Below, in pieces: positions 25,101-32,786 of a stretch of 64,000 nt of DNA. This stretch comes from Pseudomonas solani. Lineage in GTDB: Bacteria; Pseudomonadota; Gammaproteobacteria; Pseudomonadales; Pseudomonadaceae. How positions within the stretch are numbered: position 1 is the stretch's first letter; each line of letters starts with the position of its first letter. The position numbers were made by a program, and so were the translations under genes. The notes under the pieces were generated by a model. It was not told the DNA's origin and searched no databases. It was given only the letters and a program-made list of their open reading frames with translations. Location of the stretch: the NCBI RefSeq assembly GCF_026072635.1, contig NZ_AP023081.1, forward strand, positions 900,501 through 964,500, written 5' to 3'.

Positions 25101-25772
25101 TTCCTCGGTCATCGGGTCAACGAGGCCCATAACGGCGCCAGCGGCCTGGAGCTATGGCAACGGCAGCAATTCGACCTGGTGATCAGCGACTGCAACATGC
25201 CGATCATGAATGGCTACGACCTCGCCCGGGCCGTTCGCAATCTCGAGCGCCGCGACGCACTGACACCCTGTCGCTTCATCGGCTACACCGCCAACGCACA
25301 GAACGAGGAGCACGAACGCTGCCGCCAGGCGGGCATGGACGCCTGCCTGTTCAAGCCGATCAGCCTCGGGGAACTGGCGGCCCAGTTGGTCGGCATCGCG
25401 CCACGGGCCGTCTTGACCGCGCACATGCCCGCCGCCTGCAACCTGAAGGAATTCGAGCGGTTGGCTGGACGCGACCCGGCGCTGCGCATGCGCCTGCTGG
25501 ATACCCTGCTGGACAGCAACCGTAACGACATGGCGTTGATGCAGGGCTTTCTCGACGACGGCGACAGGCAGGCAATCGCCGAGGTGGCGCACAAGATCAA
25601 GGGCGCCGCGAAGATCGTCCATGCCGGCCCGCTCATCGCCTGCTGCGAATCCCTTGAAGCACTCTGCGAGGCAGAAGGCAGCGAAGACGAACTGCTCGCC
25701 GAAGTCGCCGCGCTGCGGGCGGAACTGGAGCGCCTGGAACACAGCCTGCTGGGCGAGATGAGCACGGCCTGA
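22143..25772 (+). CDS. Unorthodox hybrid sensor histidine kinase (BvgS/EvgS/RocS type)
   Basis: A 1209-residue inner-membrane kinase. After a signal sequence (residues 1-28) come two periplasmic solute-binding domains (about 55-275 and 300-530; LRLGIGADLPPFDI, LRIATFGNLSPVSFF), one membrane helix (SGVVGLLLSVSLIWNAYL), a PAS domain (about 580-700), HisKA with phospho-acceptor H725 in MSHEIRTPMN, HATPase (LSNLVSNAIKFTE, VEDSGQGIEPED, GGTGLGLVIS), a receiver with D1016 in ISDCNMPIMNG, and an HPt domain with H1150 in AHKIKGAAK. The whole phosphorelay is present and in frame. No response regulator or target operon is adjacent, so it is an orphan. As I recall, PAO1 has nothing between the thioesterase and rplS here, so it looks acquired or species-specific. 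Confidence 0.93.
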   Translation: MHRSPLARPLLGALAGFLLTLLAPPLSADEQLPLLSRPLPTDAKATLELQDWRWLRDKRELRLGIGADLPPFDITSSGRDFEGLTADVAGVIADKLGIDIKVLRFRNREEALLALVDGRIDLLSASNTYETANRQLLLSDTYAPDQPVLVSRDDERRPLSPGLNGMHLVMPADYQPLEKIRAHYPLARVSTEPDPRSALRAVALGRADLYLGDLVMANYLLNQTQAGRLRLAGYSKMPSSGFGFAMRSDQPELLKVINAALASIPPERQGQLLKRWSGGNGPLLSESNLVFTQQEQRWLLLHPVLRIATFGNLSPVSFFDSDGNYHGITADVLDQVRMRTGLRFEIIRTSSQEEMVEKLKAGEADLIGAFNPAASTTDDLAYTRPYMNAGLVIVTRRSDTRSVDLESLNGKRVALPRTPQLVKWLLASYPRLVPLEYDSMHEALTITADGGADAAILPGTVAEHLVQRFFDERLWISDVVPQQLESTVFALRRGDLELLSVLDKTLVNIPPDELAVLVNQRWRSTVEVAKPAWRDYERLIYQVSGVVGLLLSVSLIWNAYLRRQMKLRASAERALNDQLQLMETLINGTPHPIYVRDRDNHLLLCNDNYLEALSIEREQAIGAPPLDGLFGDDSCSPQMLEDYHAVMESGQGMQADHHLSQKGEPFSIYHWIEPFRDSRGIIRGVVGGWIDITERLRLVADLQEAKERADEASRAKSTFLATMSHEIRTPMNAVIGMLELALQRADQDHFDRQAIEIAHDSANNLLELIGNILDIARIESGRINLSPVRCNLREEVEAVVRVFDGLARQKSLALRLEFDPKAGVDVLLDPLRFKQVLSNLVSNAIKFTERGRVTLKVAAQAIANKRLELTLLVEDSGQGIEPEDLERLFQPFSQGQQQPNNTIGGTGLGLVISRTLCEMMGGSIEMTSRPGHGTCVTVELALQILDPLPRKEASPVAQIAAPQQSLDVLVVDDHPANRELLKQQLIFLGHRVNEAHNGASGLELWQRQQFDLVISDCNMPIMNGYDLARAVRNLERRDALTPCRFIGYTANAQNEEHERCRQAGMDACLFKPISLGELAAQLVGIAPRAVLTAHMPAACNLKEFERLAGRDPALRMRLLDTLLDSNRNDMALMQGFLDDGDRQAIAEVAHKIKGAAKIVHAGPLIACCESLEALCEAEGSEDELLAEVAALRAELERLEHSLLGEMSTA

Positions 25773-25811
25773 TTTCGCCGGCGCAACCGGCAGCGCTTTC
25801 TTCGGCCCAAC

Positions 25812-25846
25812 AAAAAGCCCGCCGCGGTTTCCCGGGGCGGGCTTTT
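25812..25846. terminator. Bidirectional terminator between the sensor kinase and rplS
   Basis: AAAAAGCCCGCC (25812-25823) pairs with GGCGGGCTTTT (25836-25846) across a short GC-rich loop, between convergent stops. Confidence 0.88.
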
Positions 25847-25860
25847 GAGGGAAGCAGTCC

Positions 25861-26211
25861 TTAGACCAGCTTCTCCTTGATGCGAGCTGCCTTGCCGGAC
25901 AGGTCGCGGAGGTAGTACAGCTTGGCCTTGCGCACGTCACCGCGGCGCTTGACGCTCAGGCTGTCAACCAGCGGGGAGTAGGTCTGGAAAGTACGCTCTA
26001 CGCCTACGCCGTTGGAGATCTTGCGAACGGTGAAAGCGCTGTTCAGGCCGCGGTTACGCTTGGCGATGACAACACCTTCGAAGGCCTGCAGACGCTGACG
26101 GTCGCCTTCCTTTACTTTCACTTGCACGATCACGGTGTCGCCGGGGGCGAAAGCCGGGATCTCTTTGTTCATTTGTTCAGCTTCGATTTGCTGAATGATC
26201 TTGTTGGTCAT
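25861..26211 (-). CDS. rplS: 50S ribosomal protein L19
   Basis: A 116-residue ribosomal protein at the 30S-50S interface. The start MTNKIIQQIEAEQM and the segments PGDTVIVQVKVKEGDRQR, FEGVVIAKRNRGLNS and RRGDVRKAKLYYLRDL are those of L19. It is the last gene of the rpsP-rimM-trmD-rplS operon. Confidence 0.98.
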   Translation of the reverse strand: MTNKIIQQIEAEQMNKEIPAFAPGDTVIVQVKVKEGDRQRLQAFEGVVIAKRNRGLNSAFTVRKISNGVGVERTFQTYSPLVDSLSVKRRGDVRKAKLYYLRDLSGKAARIKEKLV

Positions 26212-26253
26212 CGCTGCGCTCCTAAGACAAGCCACCGGCCTGCCATCGATACG

Positions 26254-27006
26254 TTAACTATCGTCCCGCTGACGGATGTATTCCGCCAACAGCTTCTTCT
26301 CTTCTCCAGAAAGCGAGCGGCTATCCAGAAGATCGGCACGACGTTCCCAGGTCCGACCAAGGGACTGCTGCAAACGCCAACGCCGGATGTGTTCGTGGTT
26401 GCCACTAAGCAACACATCAGGAACACGCTTGTCCGCGTACACCTCAGGCCGGGTGTAGTGCGGGCAATCGAGGAGGCCGTCCGTGAACGAGTCTTCCTCT
26501 GCGGAGTCCGCATGGCCCAGTGCACCGGGCAACAACCGCGTCACCGCGTCGATCAGCACCATTGCCGGCAGCTCACCGCCGGACAATACGTAGTCGCCAA
26601 TCGACCATTCTTCGTCGACGTGCTCTTCGATGAAGCGCTCGTCGATACCTTCGTAGCGACCGGCGATCAGAATCATGGATTCCGATTGCACCAGTTCGCG
26701 CACGGCCTCCTGCTTGAGCTGGCGGCCCTGCGGCGAAAGGTAGATCACCTTCGCCTGCTCCCCGGCCGACGCCTTGGCTGCTGCCAGGGCCCGCTCCAGG
26801 GGCTGTATCTTCATCACCATGCCTGGGCCGCCGCCGAAGGGCCGATCGTCCACCGTCTGGTGGCGGTCCTCGGTGAAGGTCCGCGGGTTCCAGCAGGTCA
26901 GCTTGAGCAGACCCTGCTTTACCGCTCGGCTGGTAATGCCGTATTCGCTGATGGCGGCGAACATCTCCGGAAAGATGCTGATGACCTCGACCTGCATGCT
27001 TTTCAT
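26254..27006 (-). CDS. trmD: tRNA (guanine-37-N1)-methyltransferase
   Basis: A 250-residue SPOUT methyltransferase making m1G37, which prevents +1 frameshifting. The trefoil-knot SAM site is visible as LIAGRYEGIDERFIEE and SIGDYVLSGGELPAMV; RPFGGGPGMVM lies earlier. Starts at 27006 (ATG) and 26997 (ATG) are both possible, and a TTG at 27015 would overlap rimM closely; 27006 gives the usual length. It is coupled to rimM, whose stop is at 27017. Confidence 0.97.
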   Translation of the reverse strand: MKSMQVEVISIFPEMFAAISEYGITSRAVKQGLLKLTCWNPRTFTEDRHQTVDDRPFGGGPGMVMKIQPLERALAAAKASAGEQAKVIYLSPQGRQLKQEAVRELVQSESMILIAGRYEGIDERFIEEHVDEEWSIGDYVLSGGELPAMVLIDAVTRLLPGALGHADSAEEDSFTDGLLDCPHYTRPEVYADKRVPDVLLSGNHEHIRRWRLQQSLGRTWERRADLLDSRSLSGEEKKLLAEYIRQRDDS

Positions 27007-27016
27007 GTCATGCAAC

Positions 27017-27553
27017 TCAGAAGTCAGCGTCCCAATCCACCCGCATCTCGCCTGTTTCCAGGTCGATCGTCAGCACGCATTGCGCCGTATAGGGCAACAG
27101 GCGCTCACGATCATCGAGGCTGCCGGGGCAGGGCTTGACCACCATCACGTCGTTGGCGCCGGTCTCCAGCAGATGATCGACGACGCCGAGCAATTGCTCC
27201 TGCTGGTCGATGACCTTGAGACCTTCCAACTGATGCCAGTAGTACTCGTCACCTTCGAGTTCCGGCAGCTCGCTGCGGGGCACGCAAATGTCGAAGCCCG
27301 CGAAAGTACGAGCGACTTCGCGATCATCGAGCCCCTTCAGCTTTGCTACCAGGACCTTGCCGTGCAAGCGTCCACTGGCCACTTCGACCTGCTTTACCTC
27401 GTTGTCGCGTTTAAGCGTCCAACGGCGGTAATCGAGCACGTTATCCAGCGGATCGGTAAAGGAATACACCTTCACCTCGCCCCGTACGCCATGCACCGAA
27501 AAGATCTTGCCAAGAACGATGAGGTCCTCGGCCTGTGCCGGCGTCGTGCTCAT
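27017..27553 (-). CDS. rimM: 16S rRNA processing protein RimM
   Basis: A 178-residue 30S maturation factor that binds S19. It has an N-terminal RimM barrel (LIVLGKIFSVHGVRGEVKVY) and a C-terminal PRC-barrel (YWHQLEGLKVID, GANDVMVVKP, LPYTAQCVLTIDLETGEM). Operon position between rpsP and trmD is conserved. Confidence 0.97.
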   Translation of the reverse strand: MSTTPAQAEDLIVLGKIFSVHGVRGEVKVYSFTDPLDNVLDYRRWTLKRDNEVKQVEVASGRLHGKVLVAKLKGLDDREVARTFAGFDICVPRSELPELEGDEYYWHQLEGLKVIDQQEQLLGVVDHLLETGANDVMVVKPCPGSLDDRERLLPYTAQCVLTIDLETGEMRVDWDADF

Positions 27554-27561
27554 AAAGTTGC

Positions 27562-27813
27562 TTAGGCAGCAGCCTTGGCAGCTTCCTTCAGCAGCTGAGC
27601 AACGCGCTCAGACGGCTGGGCGCCCTGGCTCAGCCAGTAGGTGGCGCGCTCTTGATTCACGGAGAGCTTCACTTCGGCACCCGAGGCGACCGGGTTGAAG
27701 AAACCGATACGCTCAACAAAGCGACCATCGCGCGCATTGCGGCTGTTGGTCACGGTCAGGTGGTAGAAGGGGCGCTTCTTGGAGCCGCCACGAGCAAGAC
27801 GGATGGTTACCAT
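27562..27813 (-). CDS. rpsP: 30S ribosomal protein S16
   Basis: An 83-residue small-subunit protein with the S16 signature MVTIRLARGGSKKRPFYHLT and GRFVERIGFFNP. First gene of the rpsP-rimM-trmD-rplS operon; 8 bases separate it from rimM. Confidence 0.98.
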   Translation of the reverse strand: MVTIRLARGGSKKRPFYHLTVTNSRNARDGRFVERIGFFNPVASGAEVKLSVNQERATYWLSQGAQPSERVAQLLKEAAKAAA

Positions 27814-27878
27814 TGAACTTCGTTCCTATAGGTCGGTGCTTTTCAAGCTGTGCACACACATGGGCCATGGGCCCGAAA

Positions 27879-27914
27879 GGCCGCATATTCTAAGGATTAT
27901 GCGGCCGATTGCAA
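27879..27914 (-). promoter_or_regulatory. Promoter of the rpsP operon overlapping a palindrome
   Basis: On the minus strand TTGCAA (27914-27909), a 16-base spacer and TAGAAT (27892-27887). The -10 sits inside the inverted repeat GGCCGCATA (27879-27887) / TATGCGGCC (27898-27906). The start site would be near 27880, giving a leader of about 67 bases. Confidence 0.65.
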
Positions 27915-28007
27915 ATCTCTTTTACCAGCCACCTGTCGGTGGTCGCTGCAAACCGCAGATTTCAAGCTGCCGGAGGCCCGGCAACTGATCGCTTGCAGCG
28001 CTTTCAC

Positions 28008-29384
28008 TTACATCTTCGGCATGCCGCCGCCGGGGAACATGCCGCCCATGCCGCGCATCATCTTGGCCATGCCGCCCTTGGCGGTGACCTTCTTCATCAT
28101 CTTCTGCATCTGCTTGTGCTGTTTGATCAGCCGGCCGACGTCCTGCACCTGGGTGCCGGAGCCGAGGGCGATACGGCGCTTGCGCGAGCCACTGATGACT
28201 TCAGGGTCGCGGCGCTCCAGCGGCGTCATCGAGTTGATGATCGCTTCCATCTGCTTGAACTGCTTCTCCGCCGCGCCCTGGGCATTGCCCATCTGCGCGA
28301 GGTTGACGCCACCGAGCATGGGCAGCTTGTCCATGAGGCCGCCGAGGCCGCCCATGTTCTTCATCTGCTGCAATTGGTCGCGGAAATCTTCGAGGTCGAA
28401 GCCCTTGCCCTTCTTGATCTTCTTCGCGAGCTTCTCGGCCTTCTCGCGGTCCATGCCCTGCTCGGCCTGCTCGATCAGGCTGAGCACGTCACCCATGCCG
28501 AGGATGCGCGAGGCGATGCGGTCCGGGTGGAAGGGATCGAGCGCTTCGCTCTTCTCGCCCATGCCGAGGAATTTGATCGGCTTGCCGGTGATGGCGCGCA
28601 CGGAGAGCGCGGCACCGCCACGGGCGTCACCGTCGACCTTGGTCAGCACCACGCCGGTGAGCGGCAGCGCTTCGCCGAAGGCCTTGGCGGTGTTGGCGGC
28701 GTCCTGGCCGGTCATGGCGTCGACCACGAACAGGGTTTCCACCGGCTTGATCGCCGCGTGCAGCGCCTGGATCTCGGCCATCATCTCGCCGTCGATGTGC
28801 AGGCGGCCGGCGGTGTCCACCAGCACCACGTCGATGAACTTCAGCTTGGCTTCGCGGATCGCGGCCTCGGCGATGTCCACCGGCTTCTGGCTGATGTCGG
28901 AGGGGAAGAAGGTCACGCCGATATCGGCGGCCAGGGTTTCCAGCTGCTTGATCGCCGCCGGGCGGTAGACGTCGGCCGACACCACCAGCACGGACTTCTT
29001 CTTGCGCTCCTTGAGGAAGCGCGCGAGCTTGCCGACGGTGGTGGTCTTGCCCGCACCCTGCAGGCCGGCCATCAGCACCACGGCGGGCGGGGCGGCAGCC
29101 AGGGACAGGTCTTCGTTGGCCACGCCCATCAGCTCGATCAGCTCGGCCTGGACGATCTTCACGAACGCCTGGCCCGGCGTCAGGCTCTTCGATACCTCGG
29201 TACCGACGGCGCGTTCCTTGACCTTGTTGACGAAGTCCTTGACCACGGGCAAGGCAACGTCGGCCTCGAGCAGGGCCATGCGCACTTCACGCAGGGTGTC
29301 CTTGATGTTGTCCTCGGTCAGCTTGGCCTTGCCGGTGACATGGCGCAGCGTCTGCGAGAGGCGGTCTGTAAGATTTTCGAACAT
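28008..29384 (-). CDS. ffh: Signal recognition particle protein Ffh
   Basis: A 458-residue GTPase that with 4.5S RNA targets inner-membrane proteins to FtsY and SecYEG. The N domain is followed by the G domain with GLQGAGKTTTVGKLA, VDTAGRLHID and TKVDGDARGGAAL. The C-terminal M domain is rich in Met (KQMEAIINSM, MQKMMKKVTAKGGMAKMMRG). The ATG at 29384 (MFENLTDRLSQTLRHVTG) is the family start. A TATAAT lies upstream at 29444-29439. It is divergent from the CcsA-like gene. Confidence 0.98.
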   Translation of the reverse strand: MFENLTDRLSQTLRHVTGKAKLTEDNIKDTLREVRMALLEADVALPVVKDFVNKVKERAVGTEVSKSLTPGQAFVKIVQAELIELMGVANEDLSLAAAPPAVVLMAGLQGAGKTTTVGKLARFLKERKKKSVLVVSADVYRPAAIKQLETLAADIGVTFFPSDISQKPVDIAEAAIREAKLKFIDVVLVDTAGRLHIDGEMMAEIQALHAAIKPVETLFVVDAMTGQDAANTAKAFGEALPLTGVVLTKVDGDARGGAALSVRAITGKPIKFLGMGEKSEALDPFHPDRIASRILGMGDVLSLIEQAEQGMDREKAEKLAKKIKKGKGFDLEDFRDQLQQMKNMGGLGGLMDKLPMLGGVNLAQMGNAQGAAEKQFKQMEAIINSMTPLERRDPEVISGSRKRRIALGSGTQVQDVGRLIKQHKQMQKMMKKVTAKGGMAKMMRGMGGMFPGGGMPKM

Positions 29385-29541
29385 GCACGTTCCTTTCAGG
29401 TTCGTCCGAACCGAGGGTGAGCTTGCGGCAAGCGGCGGATTATAGCGAAGTGTCGCCAGCGCCGACACCGCCTGCGGTCTTTCGTGAGCCCCCTCATCTG
29501 TGCCAAACTCAGCGCCTTTCGGGCTTGCCTTACAAGGACTT

Positions 29542-30342
29542 ATGCACCCTCTGCTGCCCAGCCTCCTGGCTGCCTTCCTTTATGCCGGCGCCACCACCTA
29601 CCAGGGCCTGCGCCTTCGCCAGCGCACCACGCCGGACAAGCGCCTGCTGGTTCTGGTCGGCTCCCTGGCACTCGTCGCCCATGCGCTCAGCCTTTATATC
29701 CAGCTGATCACCCCGGTGGGCCTGACCCTCGACTTCTTCAACGCCGCCAGCCTGATTGCCGCAGCCGTGATCTTCCTCACACTGCTGGCCATTGCCCGGA
29801 TACCGGTGGAGAACCTTCTCCTGCTGCTGCTGCCACTGGGAATGCTGACCGTCCTGCTGGCCGCCTTCGCCCCCTCCGGGACGGTGCAGGCGATCGACGA
29901 GGAGCCAGGCATCCTGGCGCATATCCTGCTGTCGATCCTGGCCTACGGCATGCTCACCATCGCCGTGTTCCAGTCGCTGCTGCTGCTGCTCCAGGACCAC
30001 CAGCTCAAGCACAAGCACCCCTCGGGACTGATCCGCAACTTCCCGGCACTGCAAACCATGGAGAGCCTGCTGTTCGGCTTCCTCTGGGCCGGCTGGTCCC
30101 TGCTGTCGCTGTCGTTGCTCTCCGGCTGGCTGTTCGTCGACAACCTGTTCGCCCAGCACCTGGCGCACAAGACCATCCTGTCGTGCATCGCCTGGGTGGT
30201 GTTCGCCGTACTGCTGTGGGGCCGCCACCAGCTCGGCTGGCGCGGGCACAAGGCCATCCGCTGGACCCTGGCGGGCTTCTGCCTGCTGATGCTTGCCTAC
30301 TTCGGTAGCAAGCTGGTCCGCGAATTCATCCTGCATATCTGA
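29542..30342 (+). CDS. Inner-membrane CcsA/YpjD-like cytochrome c assembly protein
   Basis: A 266-residue membrane protein with about eight helices, matching the YpjD/CcsA family found next to ffh in many proteobacteria. Helical segments include LLPSLLAAFLYAGATTYQGL, LLLLLLPLGMLTVLLAAFA and CIAWVVFAVLLWGR. Conserved His residues lie in VAHALSLY, LAHILLSI and LAHKTI. The tryptophan-rich WWD haem motif of full c-type synthetases is not evident, so a role in haem handling is inferred from the family only. The start MHPLLPS follows ACAAGGAC. It overlaps nothing and is followed after 1 base by the CorC-like gene. Confidence 0.87.
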   Translation: MHPLLPSLLAAFLYAGATTYQGLRLRQRTTPDKRLLVLVGSLALVAHALSLYIQLITPVGLTLDFFNAASLIAAAVIFLTLLAIARIPVENLLLLLLPLGMLTVLLAAFAPSGTVQAIDEEPGILAHILLSILAYGMLTIAVFQSLLLLLQDHQLKHKHPSGLIRNFPALQTMESLLFGFLWAGWSLLSLSLLSGWLFVDNLFAQHLAHKTILSCIAWVVFAVLLWGRHQLGWRGHKAIRWTLAGFCLLMLAYFGSKLVREFILHI

Positions 30343-30343
30343 G

Positions 30344-31165
30344 ATGCCCATCGACGGCTTGATCGCCGGGCTGCTGCTCGGCCTGCTGCTCGCCTCCCTC
30401 GCCGGCTCCGTGCTGGCCTGGAGCCTCTCCCGTCGACGTCGTGCCCCGGTGCAGGTGGAGCCCGAAGCGACGCCGCGCCTGCCCTCCTCGCTCACCGAAG
30501 CCCTGCAGCGCGTGTCCATCGCCGCGATCATGATTCCGCGCAGCGAGATCCAGGGCATCGACGTCAGCCAGTCGCCAGAACGCATCCTCGAACAGCTGCG
30601 CACCGCCACCCATACGCGCCTGCCGGTGTACCGCGAAGACATCAACCAGGTCGAAGGCATCCTGCACATCCGCCAGGTCGCCCGCCTGCTGCCCCAGGAT
30701 GGCGTCAGTGCCGAAGACCTGCTGGCGGCCTGCCGCGAAACCTACTTCGTGCCGGAAAGCACCCCGCTGCTCACCCAGCTGGTGAACTTCCAGAAGGAAC
30801 AGCGCCGGGTCGGCATCGTCGTCGACGAGTATGGCGACGTGATCGGCCTGGTCAGCCTGGAGGACATCTTCCAGGAACTGATCGGCGAATTCGGCAGCCT
30901 CGACGACCTCGCCCCCAACCCGGCGATCCAGCCCCAGGAAGACGGCCGCTTCGAGCTGGACGGCTCCCTGCACCTGCGCGAACTCAACCGCGTGCTCGGC
31001 TGGCACCTGCCCTGCGAAGGGCCGAAGACCCTCAACGGCCTGATCACCGAGGCCCTGGAGCAGATTCCCGACACCAGTGTGTGCCTGAAGATCGGCCCCT
31101 ACCGCCTGGAGATCCTCCAGTCCGGCGAGAACCGCGTACAGCGCGTGCTGGCCTGGCGCGCCTGA
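30344..31165 (+). CDS. CBS-domain CorC/HlyC-type protein with short membrane anchor
   Basis: A 273-residue protein. An N-terminal membrane segment (IAGLLLGLLLASLAGSVLAW) is followed by a tandem CBS pair (MIPRSEIQGIDVSQS, TRLPVYREDINQVEGILHI, VGIVVDEYGDVIGLVSLEDI) and a C-terminal CorC_HlyC domain (GRFELDGSLHLRELNRVLG, TLNGLITEALEQIP). The large DUF21/CNNM membrane domain of true transporters is replaced by a single helix, so it is more likely regulatory than a channel. Proteins of this group are tied to magnesium/cobalt efflux in enterobacteria. Its ATG begins 1 base after the upstream stop, so the pair is an operon. Confidence 0.88.
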   Translation: MPIDGLIAGLLLGLLLASLAGSVLAWSLSRRRRAPVQVEPEATPRLPSSLTEALQRVSIAAIMIPRSEIQGIDVSQSPERILEQLRTATHTRLPVYREDINQVEGILHIRQVARLLPQDGVSAEDLLAACRETYFVPESTPLLTQLVNFQKEQRRVGIVVDEYGDVIGLVSLEDIFQELIGEFGSLDDLAPNPAIQPQEDGRFELDGSLHLRELNRVLGWHLPCEGPKTLNGLITEALEQIPDTSVCLKIGPYRLEILQSGENRVQRVLAWRA

Positions 31166-31192
31166 CACCCCTGCGACCTTGGTCGAGGTCCC

Positions 31193-31222
31193 TTGCCGTG
31201 GTTTTCCGCCGCTTCCTATAAT
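31193..31222 (+). promoter_or_regulatory. Sigma-70 promoter of the MFS transporter gene
   Basis: TTGCCG (31193-31198), an 18-base spacer and a perfect TATAAT (31217-31222). The start site would be near 31229, leaving an unusually long leader of about 225 bases before the ATG at 31455. Confidence 0.72.
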
Positions 31223-31454
31223 CCCCGCGGGCTTACCCAGCCCCCTCGGCCGCCGCGGCTATCCGCCCACGCGCCATCGGCCAGCCCCGCTGACCGCCTG
31301 AGAACCACCTGCCACGGCCCCACAGGCCCGTCCGCAGCCAGCAAGGCCCCTGGTCCGGCGACCCGCCGCATCATCCCCTTCCCTCAGCACAACACGACAG
31401 CCATGAGACTCCGTCGGGCCGTGATGGCCGCGACGACTGACAGGGGACCCTCTG

Positions 31455-32768
31455 ATGACCACCGCCACCTTGAGCGACGCTGCGAACACGACACCGGCCA
31501 ACTCGCCGGCCCGCGTCGCCACCGCCAGCTTCATCGGCACCGCCATCGAGTTCTACGACTTCTACATCTACGCCACGGCCGCCGCCCTGGTGATAGGCCC
31601 GGTGTTCTTCCCGCAGACCTCCGGCACCGCGCAGATGCTCTCGGCCTTCCTCACCTTCGGCATCGCCTTCCTCGCCCGGCCGCTGGGCTCGGCGCTGTTC
31701 GGCCACTTCGGCGACCGCATCGGGCGTAAATCCACCCTGGTCGCCTCGCTGCTGCTGATGGGCGCCTCCACTACCCTGATCGGCGTACTGCCCGGCTACG
31801 ACACCATCGGTGCCTGGGCGCCGATCCTGCTCTGCCTGCTGCGCTTCGGCCAGGGCCTGGGCCTCGGCGGCGAGTGGGGTGGCGCGGCATTGCTGGCCAC
31901 CGAGAACGCCCCGCCCGGCAAGCGCGCCTGGTTCGGCATGTTCCCCCAGCTCGGCCCATCCATCGGTTTTCTCGCCGCCAACGGCCTGTTCCTCACCCTG
32001 GCCCTGTGCCTGAGCGACGAGCAGTTCCGCGCCTGGGGCTGGCGCATCCCCTTCCTGCTCAGCGCCGCACTGGTGATGGTCGGTCTCTACGTGCGCCTGA
32101 AGCTGGAGGAGACGCCGGTCTTCGCCAAGGCCATGGCCCAGCACGAGCGGGTGAAGATGCCGGTGCTCGAAGCCTTCGGCAGCCACTGGCGCCCGATCGT
32201 CCTCGGCGCCCTGGCGATGGTGGTGTGCTACGCGCTGTTCTACATCTCCACCGTGTTCTCCCTCAGCCACGGCGTGGGCAGCCTCGGCTACAGCCGCGAA
32301 AGCTTCCTCGGCATGCTGTGCTTCGCCGTGCTGTTCATGGCAGCGGCGACGCCATTGTCGGCCTGGCTCAGCGACCGCTACGGGCGCAAACCGGTGCTGA
32401 TCGTGGGCTGTACGCTGGCGATCCTCTCCGGCTTCGCCATGCAGCCGCTGCTGACCCAGGGCTCGACCCTCTCGGTCACCCTGTTCCTCAGCATCGAACT
32501 GTTCCTCATGGGCGTGACCTTCGCCCCCATGGGCGCGCTGCTGCCAGAGCTGTTCCCCACCCACGTGCGCTACACCGGCGCCTCGGCGGCCTATAACCTC
32601 GGCGGCATCGTCGGCGCCTCGGTGGCACCCTTTTTCGCCCAGAAGCTGGTGGCCATGGGTGGCCTGTCCTGGGTCGGTGGCTACGTATCGGTGGCGGCGG
32701 CACTCAGCCTGCTGGCGGTGCTCTGCCTCAAGGAAACCCGCGACGACGACCTGGGCGCGGTGCGCTAA
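31455..32768 (+). CDS. MFS transporter, metabolite:H+ symporter (MHS) family
   Basis: A 437-residue 12-helix inner-membrane transporter. MHS hallmarks are TASFIGTAIEFYDFYIYATA at the first helix, FGHFGDRIGRKSTLV in loop 2-3, RFGQGLGLGGEWGGAALL in helix 4, and SDRYGRKPVLIVG in loop 8-9. The family carries organic acids, osmolytes and shikimate-like compounds; the substrate here cannot be read. The start MTTATLSDAAN follows AGGGGA. The upstream 290 bases hold a promoter and long leader but no gene. Confidence 0.92.
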   Translation: MTTATLSDAANTTPANSPARVATASFIGTAIEFYDFYIYATAAALVIGPVFFPQTSGTAQMLSAFLTFGIAFLARPLGSALFGHFGDRIGRKSTLVASLLLMGASTTLIGVLPGYDTIGAWAPILLCLLRFGQGLGLGGEWGGAALLATENAPPGKRAWFGMFPQLGPSIGFLAANGLFLTLALCLSDEQFRAWGWRIPFLLSAALVMVGLYVRLKLEETPVFAKAMAQHERVKMPVLEAFGSHWRPIVLGALAMVVCYALFYISTVFSLSHGVGSLGYSRESFLGMLCFAVLFMAAATPLSAWLSDRYGRKPVLIVGCTLAILSGFAMQPLLTQGSTLSVTLFLSIELFLMGVTFAPMGALLPELFPTHVRYTGASAAYNLGGIVGASVAPFFAQKLVAMGGLSWVGGYVSVAAALSLLAVLCLKETRDDDLGAVR

Positions 32769-32786
32769 GGCCTCGCCCCTTGGGCG

